Shown: one piece after another, positions 12,388 through 23,913 of the stretch | Layout of the letters: every line of letters begins with the position of its first letter | Position numbering within the stretch: position 1 is the first letter of the stretch | NCBI GenBank assembly: GCA_028689205.1 | Contig: JAQTWP010000002.1 | Span: forward strand, 62,001-126,000 | Length of the DNA stretch: 64,000 nt | Reading direction: 5' to 3' | DNA from: Candidatus Altimarinota bacterium | GTDB taxonomy: Bacteria; Patescibacteriota; Gracilibacteria; BD1-5; UBA2023 | Program-made: the position numbers and the translations under genes | Notes under the pieces: generated by a model | Seen by the model: the letters and a program-made list of their open reading frames with translations, nothing else | What the model was told of the DNA's origin: nothing | The model's database searches: none

Positions 12388-14067
12388 ATGTCAAAAACTT
12401 GAACTTTAAGCCAATTAATTAATGAAAGAGAATACACACAAACCGAAAAAATAGTTCTTAATTATTTTTTCACTAATATTGATAAAAATATTTATTGTGC
12501 AAGAGATACGCTGCCAAGTCAAGTATGGGCATTTCTTATGTGACAATATTCAAGAAGTCACCTTTCACTTAGAGATAGATTTTTGAAAGTTTTTGAAGAC
12601 CAAAAACTAGCTTTTGAACAAGGAAAAATATTAAAAGAGGAATTCGTAAGCTTAGAAGATTTAGCTGAATCAATTTCTAATAATAACGATAAGAATTTGC
12701 AATATTTCTATGACAAAGCTGCTTCATTTCTTAAAAAATGGTGAGTTCAATATGGTCATAATTCTCTTAAAGATTCTGACACAATTAGATTCGCTGTAGA
12801 ATGAGTTTCAGAAGTTTTCACCAAAATTATAGAATCCCCTTTCCCAGCTTTATGAGCTTTCCAAGAAACTTCCACTAGATATATGCCTTTTACAAAAGAA
12901 AGTATAATATTCCCTCCAGAATTAGAAAAATCTGAATACTCTGAAGAAATAAAAAAAGGTCTATATTCACTATTCGAAGTATACGAAAAGGGTCTTGTAA
13001 TTGTTAAGCAAGCTTTATTAGAAAACTGAATTTTCAAGAGAGAAGATTTTTCGACTGATTGAGCTTTCAATACAACACTTAATACAAAAGTATTCGATAT
13101 TTGCAGATATCTTCTTCCATCTGCAACTGCAACCAAACTTGGGTGTAGTTTCCAGACTCGTACTCTAGAGTCTCACTTATCGTGGATGCTATCTCATCCT
13201 CTGGAAGAAGCTCGTTTAATTGCAAAATCAATTTGGGAAGAAGCAGTGAAAATCTCACCAGGACTTCTAAGTCATGTTGAAGAAAATCAGTATGAAATTA
13301 CAAGACAAAAGGATTTAGAAGCTTGGTCTGATAGTTTGTTTGAATGAAAAAATCTTGAACAAAAAGAATATAAATGAATAAGTGATGATGATAGAATTAA
13401 ACTAATATCCGTTGGAAATTTAGATGACAATATTCTAGAATCAGTATTATTCGAATCTTCTAGGAAATTCTGAATTAGTTACACTGAATGCCAAGAAGAA
13501 ATCAAAAATCTAACGCAAGAGAAGAAAGAAGAATTAATGGAAACAGCTTTAGCAAAAAGATGAGAATTCGACAGAATGCCAAGATCTTTCCAACATACTT
13601 CTGTTTTTGTAGAATTTCTGATGGATTTTTGAGCTTTTAGAGATTTACAACGCCACAGAGCAACCAATCAAATCTGGCAATGAGTAACTTCTATTCATTG
13701 ATATGATTACCCAGAATACATAAACTTGCCTTGAATGGAAGAATTCAAAACTATGTACGATGAAGTAATGTCAGAACTAGTAAGACTTGGTAAATTAGTA
13801 ATAAAAGAAAATCCTTATTTGGCTGAATACTGTGGAGCTCTATGACATCTAATCAGAACAACTTTTGAAATGAATCCCGGGCAATTAGCTTATATTATTG
13901 AATTAAGAACAACTCCTCAAGCTCATCATAGTTACAGGAATCTTATAATCAGATTATATGATGAGCTCAAAATTAAAGCTCCCATTTTTGCCAAATATAT
14001 AAGATGTTGAAGTTGAAATTCTTCTCGTAAAGAAGAAGCAGAAAGAATTGAAAAAAAACAGAACTAA
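12388..14067 (+). CDS. Double-length ThyX-like (FAD-dependent thymidylate synthase family) protein
   Basis: This 559-residue protein is about twice the length of classical ThyX. The first half has YGHNSLKDSDTIRFAVEGVS and QETSTRY, matching the GHxS and NExSxRY regions of ThyX, but lacks the RHR triplet. The second half carries RHRATNQ (Arg422-Arg424) and the C-terminal IIELRTTPQAHHSYR, matching the nucleotide- and FAD-binding ends. It looks like a tandem duplication in which the motifs have been split between the halves. ThyX makes dTMP from dUMP using FAD and methylene-tetrahydrofolate. The neighbouring dUTPase fits this pathway. Exact activity is inferred. Confidence 0.82.
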
Positions 14068-14110
14068 AAAATATTTTTTTAGTAAAAGAAAATATGCAAA
14101 ACTATTTTAT

Positions 14111-14137
14111 TGTCATTCTGAACTTGATTCAGAATCT
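14111..14137. repeat. Dispersed GTCATT repeat
   Basis: A short imperfect hairpin of the repeat family (GTCATTCTGAACTTGATTCAG then AATCT) lies between the thyX-like and dut genes. Confidence 0.6.
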
Positions 14138-14226
14138 GTTAAAATTAACAAAATCATTATATTAAAAAACCTAGTTTTATAATATTCTAGTAATTTATAA
14201 CTTTATAATTTTTAACCCAATATTTT

Positions 14227-14655
14227 ATGAAAGTAAGAATTAAAACTCCTAATAATGAACCTCTTAATTATGAAACTCCAGGGGCTTGTGCATTTGATTT
14301 TAAATGCTCTGAGCAAATTACAATTAATCCAGGAGAATACGCGCTAGTTGAGACTTGAACTGTTGTAGAAACTCCAGTTTGATTTGTGCTTCTTACCGCC
14401 CCAAGAAGCTCAACATTCAAAAAATTCTGACTTATTCAAGTTAATTCATGTGGAATAATTGACCAAGATTATTGTGGAGATAATGATACTGTTAAATTCC
14501 CTTTTATGAATCTTAGGAAAGAGCCTGTTACACTTAATGTCGGGGAAAGAATCTGACAATGAATGTTCGTAAAAATCGAAAAACCAGAAATTGAAGTCGT
14601 AGAAACTATGTGAAATAAAGAAAGATGAGGTTTCTGAACTACTTGATATAATTAA
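14227..14655 (+). CDS. dut: dUTP diphosphatase (dUTPase)
   Basis: This 142-residue trimeric-type dUTPase converts dUTP to dUMP and pyrophosphate, which keeps uracil out of DNA and supplies dUMP for thymidylate synthesis. Motif 1 is PGACAFDFKC, motif 2 is APRSSTFKKFG, motif 3 is CGIIDQDYCGD with the catalytic aspartate, motif 4 is GERIGQ and the C-terminal motif 5 is RGGFGTTG. Two of the motif glycines are TGA. The gene follows the ThyX-like gene on the same strand. Its 3' end overlaps the convergent minus-strand gene by four bases. Confidence 0.93.
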
Positions 14656-15398
14656 TATTCATAAAAATCATCTTCTTCATCAGTTAATATTCTAACTTGT
14701 GAATCTAGAATTTTTTGAGAATAATAATTAGAAGCTTGGATAAGAGAAACAACTTGTTCATGTTTTATAAGATTTTCTAAGAAAAAAGAATAATATTCAG
14801 AAAGCATTCTATAAATTGAGTGCTTTCTTTTTTTATAAAGAAGTTTTATTTGATTTCAAATTAAATCTAATTTTGGATTCTCATATTCTTCGAATTCCTC
14901 TAATTCGATATCTTCATTATCTTCGGTTTGAGAATCATAAAAATGGGAAAGATACTCGAATATCTGTGTTTTTAAAATTACTAAATCGTCTTTTATTTGA
15001 TTTTGATGATTATTAATTATATCAATTCACTCATCTGACATATAAAATAAATTCTTGAAAAAAGTCAGAAAAAAAACTGAAACTTGTGCAATTTCATTAT
15101 TAGCTTTTTCATCAAAATACAGCTCGCTATCTTGATTTAAAGCCTCGGTTATAAAATTAGTTACATAATCCTGATATAATTCTTCCCATAATTTCCAATT
15201 TTTATCATCTGGAGAATCAAAACTGTATGTTTGGGATTTATTATTTTTAAATTTTAGAATTGAATCTATTCAAGTAGAAGTCATATTAGTAACTTTACTA
15301 AGGTTTTCTGGGATTAATTTGGCAAATGGTCAATATCAATTATCTTCAATTGTTTTTTCTCTTTTCTTAGAGAAATCTAAATGTGTTATAGTTCACAT
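14652..15398 (-). CDS. Hypothetical protein
   Basis: This 248-residue soluble, acidic protein begins MGTITHLDFSKKREKTIEDNG. It is largely helical in character with a C-terminal third rich in Glu, Asp and Tyr, and ends DEEDDFYEY. I see no signal peptide, membrane helix or known catalytic motif. It is separated by only 18 bases from the upstream PAS-GGDEF gene, so it may belong to the same operon and could be an accessory to that sensor. Function is unknown. Confidence 0.72.
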
Positions 15399-15416
15399 AA
15401 ATATATAAAAAATGAA

Positions 15417-17273
15417 TTATTTTGTTTTATTTATATCTAATTCTCATTCAAAAAATCTGAATCAATTTTTTCAACTATTCTTTACTCTGTACATCGCTAT
15501 GTCTGCTTTTTTTTGAAGTTCAACCTGATTAACTCAATCTTCAGGGAAAAGACTTATTCCAATACTTGTCCCAATCCTTAATTCATATCAATCAATATTA
15601 AATGGCTCATTAATAATTTTTATAATCCTTTCGCATACTAATGATAAATTTTCTTTTCTTTTATAGTTATTAATTATCATTCAGAATTCATCTCAACCAA
15701 TTCTAGCAAAAATATCTGATTCCCTAGCTAAAGAGTTAATTCTATTTCATACTTCAATTAGTAATTTATCTCAAACATCATGTCCATGTGTATCATTTAC
15801 ATTTTTGAATCAATCAAGATCAAAATATAAAACTGCTAATTTATTTTTTTGTCTTGATGAAAGATTAATAAATCTTGGAATTTCTTCATTAAAATAAGCC
15901 CTATTAGGAAGTTTAGTAAGCACATCGTGCATAGCAAGAAATTCAATTTCTCTTTCTTTTTCTTTTTCTTTTGTAATATCTCTTGTAATTATGACAACTT
16001 CATCATCATTGAGAGCTCTAATTTTTCAGCTAAAATAATGAGTTTTTCAAGTTGAATCAGTTATGTTATAAGTTATTGATTCGACATTTTGGGTTTTAAT
16101 AGCCTTAGAAATCTTATCTTGAATGACTTTAGAATTTTTATTATCAAAAATACTCCAGATACTTGCTCACACCTTCCTATTTCCTATGAAATAATTAGGA
16201 TTACCGGTATATATTTCTTTATATTTTCATTCTTTATCAAGAACAAGTAATAAATCTGGTATAGAACCAATAATTGCCTGCAGCTTCTGTTCATTGGCAA
16301 TTAAGAAATTCTTCATATTAGTAATTTCTGTAAGATCCATATGAGTTCATATGGCCTTAAGTGGATTATTATCAAGATCTACTTCCGTAACCTTTCATGT
16401 AGCTGTAAGCCATATATACTCTCAGTTTTTATGTCTTAATCTGTAGGTGAATTGAAAATGTTCAGTCATTCATCTTATATGTTTTCCTAATTCTTCCTGA
16501 ATTATTGATTTATCTTCTGGATGAATTATTTGATCCCAGAATTCATATGACATTTTTTGTTTTTTTGGATCATATCCAAGCATTTTATAGAAATTATTAT
16601 CAGCTTCTACTTCTCAAGTTTGCATATTCCATTCCCAAATTCATTGTTTAGAATTCTCCAATGCTGATTCTAAGAATTCCTTTGTTTGAGTAGTTTTTAT
16701 ATTCAATGCTTGTAATTCCCTATCCTTTTGAATAATTTCTGTTCTGTCTTGATAAGTTTCTACATAACCCAAAAATTTACCTGAATCATCAAAAACCATT
16801 TCAGCTTTTTTTTCATAAATTCTATCTTCAAGATCGCAAATAAAGCTTAATTTTTCTCATTTTTTAGCATGTTCTATGGGACAACCTTCCTTGCAGTTGC
16901 CTCAGGTACAAAATATCTCAGTACACTTTTTCCCTATTATTTCATTTTTTGGAAATCAAACAAGTTTTATGTATGTATCATTACAATCAATAATTATATG
17001 ATTTTCATCTTGGAAATTAATAGCATAATCACTTAGAGAATTAAGTATAGACCTTGAGTGAATGGAATTTTTAACTCATTCATTTATTATTATTTTTTGA
17101 ACTTCTTTTGATATTTTTCTAACTAAACTTTTACTGAACGTTCAGATGATCTTTTCTAGAGAAGTTTGAACCATTGGAATAATATAGTTTTCTAAAAAAC
17201 TATTTTTATTTGTTGGTGTTAGATTTTGCTTATCTTGTACTATTTTATCTAAATTATTTGCTCACATATTCAT
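15417..17273 (-). CDS. PAS-domain diguanylate cyclase (GGDEF)
   Basis: This 618-residue protein has an N-terminal helical part, a PAS-like domain with an unusual cysteine cluster (CTEIFCTGGNCKEGC), a clear PAS/PAC pair (GIWEWNMQTGEVEADNNFYKMLGY ... in outline), a further PAS unit, and a C-terminal GGDEF domain. The GGDEF domain shows HDVLTKLPNR, YFDLDGFK and the intact active site RIGGDEF. It should make cyclic di-GMP from GTP in response to ligands of the PAS domains. No EAL domain or transmembrane helix is seen. The Cys cluster could bind a metal or sense redox, which is my inference. Confidence 0.9.
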
Positions 17274-17417
17274 ATAATTAATATATGTACTATATAGAAA
17301 GGATTAAAAGTGTCAATCTATTTTCATAGGAAAAATGTTATCTAAAAAATAATATATATTTTTAAAATTGCATTTTTTTAATATAGTTTAGAATAAATAA
17401 AAATTAAATAAATATAT

Positions 17418-18632
17418 ATGCAAAACAAGAAAAAAATATACCTAGTAGATTGATATAATTTTATATATCGTTTATTTTATGCTATTCCTCAATTCTCACT
17501 TAAAGATTGAACTCCAATTAATACTGTTTTTGGTATGGCAAAAATTATACTTGGCTGGCATCATGAGGATAAACCTGATTATCTTATATTCACTCTTGAT
17601 TACAAATGAAAGACAATAAGAGAACAAATATATTCTGATTATAAAGGGACAAGAGATAAAATGCCTACTGACCTAAAAATTCAAGAAAAACTTATAATGG
17701 AACTTCTAGAAAAATTCTGAATAAAAACAGTATCTCTTGAATGATATGAAGCTGATGACATAATTGGAACTCTTGCTCTTAGACTTAAAAAAGATACAAG
17801 TAATGAAGTTTTTATACTTTCTTGAGATAAGGATCTTTACCAATTCATAGATACTAATGTTGCAATATATGACACTATGAAGCGTAAGATTTTTCATAAA
17901 GAAGAAGCAATAGAAAAATTCTGAGTAGAACCAGGACATGTAGTTGATTATCTTGCTATATGTGGAGATAGTTCTGATAATATTCCCTGAATTCCAGGAT
18001 TCTGACCCAAAAAAGCTCAAGAATTAATTAATAAATATGGTAATCTAGAAAAAATATATGAAAGTATTGAAGAAATAATTTGAAAAACCAAAGAGGTTTT
18101 AGAAAATAATAGAGAGGTTGCCTTTTTAAGTAAACAGCTAGCTTCAATATATTCTGATTTGGAATTGGCAGATTTTAATCTTGAAGATCATAATTTTACA
18201 AAAAAAGAAATTCTAAATCCAGAAGTTATAGATATTTTCAAGAGATTTGAATTCAAATCTCTAATTCCTTCTCATCATCAAGAAAAAATCAAAAATTTTG
18301 ATACTCTTGGCCTTAAAATAACTAAAATTAAAAATTCTACAGAATTAGATGAACTTTTAAAAAAAGTAAAAAAATCTTGAAAAGTTGCAATATCTACAAT
18401 ATGAAATTGAACTTTTGAACTAAATTGAATTAATTTATATCTTTGAGAAAAGATAATTTATTTCGTAGATTCAAGAGAATTAGAAATTAAAGATTTTTTA
18501 AATAATTTACTAAATTGTGATATTGAAATAATATGATTCGAACTAAAATCTGACTTGAAAAGAATTTATTGATATCTAGAAAATATGTGAACAAAGGAGA
18601 TTCGAAGCGAAATACAGGCTAGTTTGTTTTAA
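17418..18632 (+). CDS. 5'-3' exonuclease (Pol I N-terminal type) with a partial 3'-5' exonuclease-like tail
   Basis: This 404-residue protein starts with the 5'-nuclease fold: VDGYNFIYRLFYA, GYEADDIIGTLA, LSGDKDLYQFI and the HhH segment GDSSDNIPGIPGFGPKKAQELI. It corresponds to the flap nuclease domain of DNA polymerase I. Residues from about 310 onwards resemble the beginning of the Pol I 3'-5' exonuclease domain (VAISTIGNGTFELNGINLYLG, FVDSRE) but stop before completing it, and there is no polymerase domain. The last 15 residues have no family resemblance. It may be a natural stand-alone nuclease or a truncated polA; the polymerase could be encoded elsewhere. Confidence 0.88.
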
Positions 18633-18672
18633 TAAATAATCCCAAGAGAAATTCTCTTGGGATTATTTATTA
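18631..18672. terminator. Bidirectional terminator
   Basis: The long perfect inverted repeat TAATAAATAATCCCAAGAGAA / TTCTCTTGGGATTATTTATTA has a minimal loop and separates the convergent exonuclease and 502-residue protein genes. Confidence 0.9.
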
Positions 18673-18673
18673 T

Positions 18674-20182
18674 TTATGATTTACAATTATCAGAAACTAT
18701 TGAAGCATATTTTTCAGCTGATGTTCAGAGCCAATCAGTTTTTGAACTTTTTATTAATGCGCCTGGTCATCAAATGTGAGTTAAAGCAAGATAATAAGGT
18801 ATATCTTTGTTTCAATCTGCAACTTTTTGCATTATTTTAGAATTTGGCAATATTTTTTTTTGTAAAACTTGAATCATATATTTATCCATAATTTCTTCTT
18901 GTAGAAGATGATTATTTAAAAAATCTTGAATATTGTTTTCTAAAGGCGGTCTTCATAAATCAACTCAAAATCCTCTCAAAGTTTCAGTTGTAAACTGATA
19001 TTTTCAAAATGCCCATTTTTCAGAAGAAATTCATTTTTTCTTTCAAAGATTATCATTTCTTGCAGTATATAATCAACAACTTTCTACTTTTGATATTGAA
19101 AGTTTGTATGAATCCCAATCAAAATTAAATTCCTTGTTTCAAATTATTTCAAGAGTTTTTGATAATCTTTTAATTACCAAATTCAGTTCATCTTCTGAAT
19201 ATTTTAATTTATTAATTTTATACTCATTTGCTTTTGCAATAATCTTTTCAAGTCTTTCTTTATAGCTTTGTGTAGTTCATATTTCATTTCATATTTCTGA
19301 AACGATATCACTAATTTTTTCTATTTTTTCATTTGCCTCAACTTGAGTTATATATTCATTTCTTGATTTGTTTTCTAAAGCCTCTAAATTACTTATCTCA
19401 TTTTTATCAGAAATTTTAGTTTTCTTTATTTTATATTCTTCAAATGGAGACTTAATTAAATCTTCATCTTTTGGAATATAAATCTTATATCAATTATATA
19501 TTGGAATATACTTATTATTTTTATCATAATATCAAACTTTATTTCATGCAATATCTCTTGTTCAGACAAATTCGTTTCATTTATTATCAGTAATCTTAAT
19601 TATTGTAATAGACGGAGGCAAAATATCTCCTGCTCATATTTTAGAGTTAGCCCCTCTATTTTTTCAGAAATCAATTAATATTTTATCTCATTCTTTGATA
19701 TCCGAAGGATTAGTAATTGGTTCTTCAATGGTATTTCAATCTTTATCTTGAGTTTGTTTATATGAAAAAGCCGAAGATAGGAAACCTTTCTTTTCTTTTT
19801 CAATTTGAAGTAATTTTTTAGCTCCAATATTATCAACATCTTCTTTTTCAAGATTTTCTATTCCAGGTATTTTTTGTTTTGAAACAGCTCAAAATCTAAT
19901 TAATCTATTTTTTTCTCTATTTACAGAATTAATTTCTTCTTGAATTTTAAGTTTTTCTTGCTTATCTTTTGATTCTCATTTTTGTTTTTGCAAATTTTTT
20001 AATTTTTCATTCGATGTTCTCAATTTAGTTGAAAAATTAATATCTTCTTTTGAATTATTTAAAACTTCTTCTCATAATTCATCTAGAGGGTTTTTTGGAG
20101 TTTGTGTTTTTTCTTTTTCCTTAAGTCAAGCATCTTCCATAAGAGAAGCTAAATAATCAAAAGGTTTTTTAATTTCAGACAT
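18674..20182 (-). CDS. Multidomain protein with a putative C-terminal lysozyme-like domain
   Basis: This 502-residue protein begins MSEIKKPFDYLASLMEDAG and has no signal peptide. A charged coiled coil (about residues 50-95) and a middle beta-rich part with EGDKILIDFG and NKVGYYDKNNKYIPIYNG come first. A second helical section (about 265-360) follows. The last 130 residues read SKVESCGLYTARND ... WAFGKYQFTTETLRGFGVDL ... GGPGALIKSS. The GKYQF-T-ETL pattern with an upstream Glu resembles lysozyme or transglycosylase-like domains of phage and secretion hydrolases. That match is by eye and not certain. Export route and target are unknown. Confidence 0.68.
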
Positions 20183-20253
20183 AATTTATGTTTATAATTA
20201 TTAATACCTTCTGATTTTACCATATAAATAATAATAAAGCAAAAAACTCACTA

Positions 20254-20283
20254 AAAAACCGGTTAATTATAACCGGTTTTTAT
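20254..20283 (-). terminator. Terminator after the STAS gene
   Basis: The inverted repeat AAAAACCGGTT / AACCGGTTTTT with a short loop is located just downstream of the minus-strand STAS gene. Confidence 0.85.
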
Positions 20284-20295
20284 GAAAATTAATTT

Positions 20296-20667
20296 TTATT
20301 GAGGAGCAGGAATATTAATATTGAATTTAACTAGAACTTCTTGCTCAGTATTGAATGTTTCTATAATTGTAGTAATACCTACAAGCTCAAGAGTATCTCT
20401 AACTTCATCAGTCATATTAGTAAGAAACATTTGTCAGTTACCATCTTCTATATTAGAAAAAATATCAGCAATATAACCTATTGATTTTGAATTAAGATAT
20501 TTAAGTCATGAAAAATTGAAAACTAGTATTTTACCGGTAAAATCACCAATCGCATTATAAATAGCAGTAAATGTTTTATCTGCATTAGTTTCATCAAGTT
20601 CTCAGATGAATTCAAAAACTTCAACTTTATCGTAATTTCTTTTTTTTATATCTATTGGAGTGTTCAT
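20296..20667 (-). CDS. STAS-domain protein (anti-sigma factor antagonist type)
   Basis: This 123-residue protein consists of one STAS domain: VEVFEFIGELDETNA, ILVFNFSGLKYLNSKSIGYI and GITTIIETFNTEQEVL. SpoIIAA/RsbV-type proteins with this fold bind RsbW-type kinases and are switched by phosphorylation of a serine in the loop where this one has SKS. An RsbW-like ATPase is encoded at 2801-3382, so a partner switch is possible in this organism. The link is inferred only from domain pairing. It is closed by its own terminator and seems monocistronic. Confidence 0.82.
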
Positions 20668-20803
20668 ATTTGTTTTAATTAGTTAAATCTAAGCTATTAT
20701 AGCAAATATAAGAAAATAATGCAAATATTTTGCTTAAAAACTATTTTTTTTTATATTTATACAAAAGTATTCGTTTATTCTAATAAAAAATCAATTAAAA
20801 GCA

Positions 20804-21826
20804 ATGGAAATTATAAAAATCATTATTGATGACAAATTCCCTTCTGAGATCAAAAAACAAGCAGAAGAACAGAATAAAAATATTGAGTTTTCACCAATAT
20901 GGCAATCTATAGAATGGAACATAATGCTTCAAAATACAGCTTATATCGAAAAATGAATTTTTGTATGAATTTTTGATTCTTTCGAGTTAGTTAACTTTGT
21001 AATTATTGAAAAAAGAAGTATTTGATTTAAAAAATACTGAAATTTCATAATCTGATGACCGAATAATAATAAATATATAGAAGAGCTTGAACTAGAAATA
21101 ATTAATATCTGAAAGGAGGAAGATGTAATTTTTACTCAAATTGAAAGTCTGAATGAAATTGAATTAAAAATATTCAAGTCTTGAGTATTTAAAAAATTCA
21201 TAGAAAAATGCACAGCTATAATTAATCTTTCAGAATGAAAAGATATAATTCTTTCAAAAATGAAACAAAAATGAAGATATAATATAAAAATTGCAGAAAA
21301 AAATAATGTTATAGTATCCAGAGTTGAAAACTCATCAGAGAATATTGAAAACTTCTATAACCTACTTACAGAAACAAAAGAGAGAGATAGTTTCAATGTT
21401 AATTCTAAAGCTTATTTTGAAAAATTATTAAAATATCTTTATGAAAATAATCTATGAGCTCTATATCTAGCATCAAAAGATAATGAACTTATTGCATGAT
21501 GAATTTTTGTTAACTATCTTAATACTACATATTATTATTACTGAGCATCAACTTCTGATAATGAAAAAAGGAAATATATGGCAACTTATCTTCTTCAATG
21601 GAAAGTTATTGAAGATTCAATAGAAAAAGGAATGCAGAATTTTGATTTCTTATGAATAACATGCCCTTGAGATAAATCAACAAAGCTTGCGTGAGTAACA
21701 GATTTTAAATTAAAACTTACTTCAGAAATTAAAATCTGGCCAAGTCCCAATATATTTGTTCATAAAAACTTAATATATTTGTTATTTAAATTGAAAATAG
21801 CTATCAAAGGTATTATAAAAAAATAA
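20804..21826 (+). CDS. FemAB-like aminoacyl/peptidyl transferase
   Basis: This 340-residue protein has two GNAT-like lobes typical of the FemABX family. The N-terminal part has SPIWQSIEWNIMLQ, and the C-terminal part has the family pattern LIAGGIFVNYLNTTYYYYGAST followed by YLLQWKVIEDSIEKGMQNFDFLGI. FemX-type enzymes add amino acids from aminoacyl-tRNA to the lipid II stem peptide to build the peptidoglycan cross-bridge. The substrate could also be a non-peptidoglycan amine. It stands alone between AT-rich intergenic regions. Confidence 0.85.
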
Positions 21827-21986
21827 ATCAATTAGATAATCATTTTTTATTATTCCAGATTATATTAGCCATCTCAAGCAAATTCGAGAGATTTAATAAT
21901 TTATATCACCTATTTTTAAAAGGAATTTTTTATAATTTGCCACAAATTAATTAATAAATATAATGAAGAAAAATAACTTATAAAAT

Positions 21987-22259
21987 ATGAAAAAAATATT
22001 AATATCAATAGTTTTAGCTAGCTCATTTATTCTTGTTTCCTGTAATGACTGATCTTCGACTAATAATGATGCATATAAGCAAATAAACGAATCATTCACG
22101 AGTACATGAAATACTGATTCTTGAATTGAAAAAGCAAAAATAAGCAATGATATTAATTACGAAGCTACAGAAGAAATAGAAGAAGTTTCTACTTGAGAAA
22201 CAGCAACTGTGACAAGTTTCTGAAGTGGATGAACAGAAGATAATTGAAGTGGACAATAA
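21987..22259 (+). CDS. Small putative lipoprotein
   Basis: This 90-residue protein has an N-terminal hydrophobic segment and the lipobox-like end SFILVSC at about residue 17, followed by an Asn/Ser/Thr/Gly-rich low-complexity region ending SGGTEDNGSGQ. It looks like a surface lipoprotein with a flexible body. No domain is recognised. Confidence 0.72.
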
Positions 22260-22315
22260 TTTTAGTTAATTTATTTCTGATTTTATTTGAAATAACGAAA
22301 GAGAATTATAAAAAA

Positions 22316-23344
22316 CTACTTATTTTTTATAATCTTATAATAAGCCAAAATACCTACCATTGCAGCATTATCTTGAGAATAAACAGGTTTAGAAGGATAT
22401 AAGAATTTATATCCTTTTTTGTTTGCTTCTTCACTAATTATTCTTTTAAGTTTTGAATTAGCACTTACTCCTCAAGCAAGAACAATTGATTTGATTCTTT
22501 TTTGCTCAGCTGCTAGGAATAATTTAGTTGTAAGAATATCAATAACAGTATTTTCAAATTCAAAACAAATTTCTATTTTATCTTCATAAGTTAGGAAATT
22601 AATTGCATTTTCTCTTGTCGCACTAACTTTTGTAGAAATATTTTCGGTTGAAAGGATTGCTATTCTTTTATCTATTTCCCTTTTTACAGAAGATTTTAAT
22701 CATGAAAAACTAAAATTCAGACTTTCTTTATCAAGCAGAACTTTTGGGAAAATTCATTTAAATTCTCAGTTATATTCACTGGCAAGTTTTGAAACTACTG
22801 GACCTCCAGGAAATCATTCTCATATCATTTTTGCAACTTTATCAAATGCTTCTCAGGCGCTGTCATCCTGAGTTTGACCAAGAAGTTCTAATTCAAATAG
22901 ACTTTTCCAAAGGTAAATCTCATTATGTCAACCAGAAACTGTAAGACAAACAGATGGGAATTCTAATTCCCCTAAATCTCTTTCGAGTAAATTAGCAAAA
23001 ATATGAGCCTGAATATGATTAATTGGAATAAAAGGCTTGTTTAATAATTTTGAGATGGTTTTCGCAACAGTAAGTCAAACATATAAAGAAGGTAGAAGTC
23101 ATGGATCTTCAGTACAGGCTATATAATCTATTTGATCAAGTGATAATCAAGTTTGAGCTAGAACATTTTCTAAAACCAAAAAAACATTATTAGCATGGAG
23201 TCTTGCTGCAACTTCTGGAACTACTCAACAAGTTGGAAGATGTTCTTTAATTTGTGATTTTGTATCAAGTGCAATTAGTCTTGTGTCTTCAAAAATTGCA
23301 ATAGATGTATCGTCACATGATGTCTCAAAAGCTAGGATATACAT
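22316..23344 (-). CDS. tsaD: tRNA N6-adenosine threonylcarbamoyltransferase TsaD
   Basis: This 342-residue enzyme transfers the threonylcarbamoyl group to A37 of ANN-decoding tRNAs, working with TsaB and TsaE. It begins MYILAFETSCDDTSIAIFED, has the metal-binding INHIQAHIFA motif, the LTVSGGHNEIYLW strand-loop, the FPGGPVV motif and the C-terminal LAGGVSANSKLK plus PVYSQDNAAM. All are standard Kae1/TsaD signatures. The length is normal. The 3' side lies near the small lipoprotein gene and the 5' side faces a repeat cluster. Confidence 0.96.
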
Positions 23345-23913
23345 ATTAGTTTTTAGTTTAGATTTTAATTATAAGTTTTTTAAACTTGTTATTTTATAAT
23401 ATCTATTATTATTTCTAACTTTCTTTTTGTGTCATTTCGAGTGACTACGAGAAATCTTCTTTCTTTTATTAATTTTATAAAAAACTAGATTTTCTATTTC
23501 ATAGAAATAACGAAGGTTTCTCACATTCGTTCGAAATGACAATTAAATTTTATAAATTATAGATTCCTGCTTTAGTTTATGCTCGGTATGGGTTAGTGAA
23601 TGACAAATTTTTGCTGTATTTTGTCATTTTACTCAAAAGAGTATAAACTGAGAAATCTCTTTTAGAAACACTTTTGGATTTATAATTCCCGTGTTTAATT
23701 ATGTTCTTATTTTCCTTCAGGTTTTAGTTTCAAACGTTTTGATTAAAAGGGATTGCCACGTTTCACTCGCAATGACAGAAATCAAAATTTTTTCCCAGAT
23801 TCCTGTTTTCTCAGGAATGACAGATAATTACAAATAAGAATAAAGATTTCTCGTTATCACTCGAAATGACAAGTTGGCAATTATAATAATATTTTTTTTA
23901 ACTTTTAATTATT
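23345..23913. repeat. Intergenic repeat cluster, with an inverted copy of the 24-240 block
   Basis: I see no gene here. GTCATT/AATGACA-type repeats occur at about 23431-23465, 23505-23541, 23565-23640, 23649-23777 and 23795-23872. The 23649-23777 block, read on the minus strand, repeats the order of 24-240: GTCATTGCGAG, GGCAATCCCTTTTAATCAA, GTTTGAAAC, CGGGAATTA, CAAAAGTGTTTCTAAAAGAG. The copy at 24-240 contains an extra segment in the middle. Confidence 0.8.
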
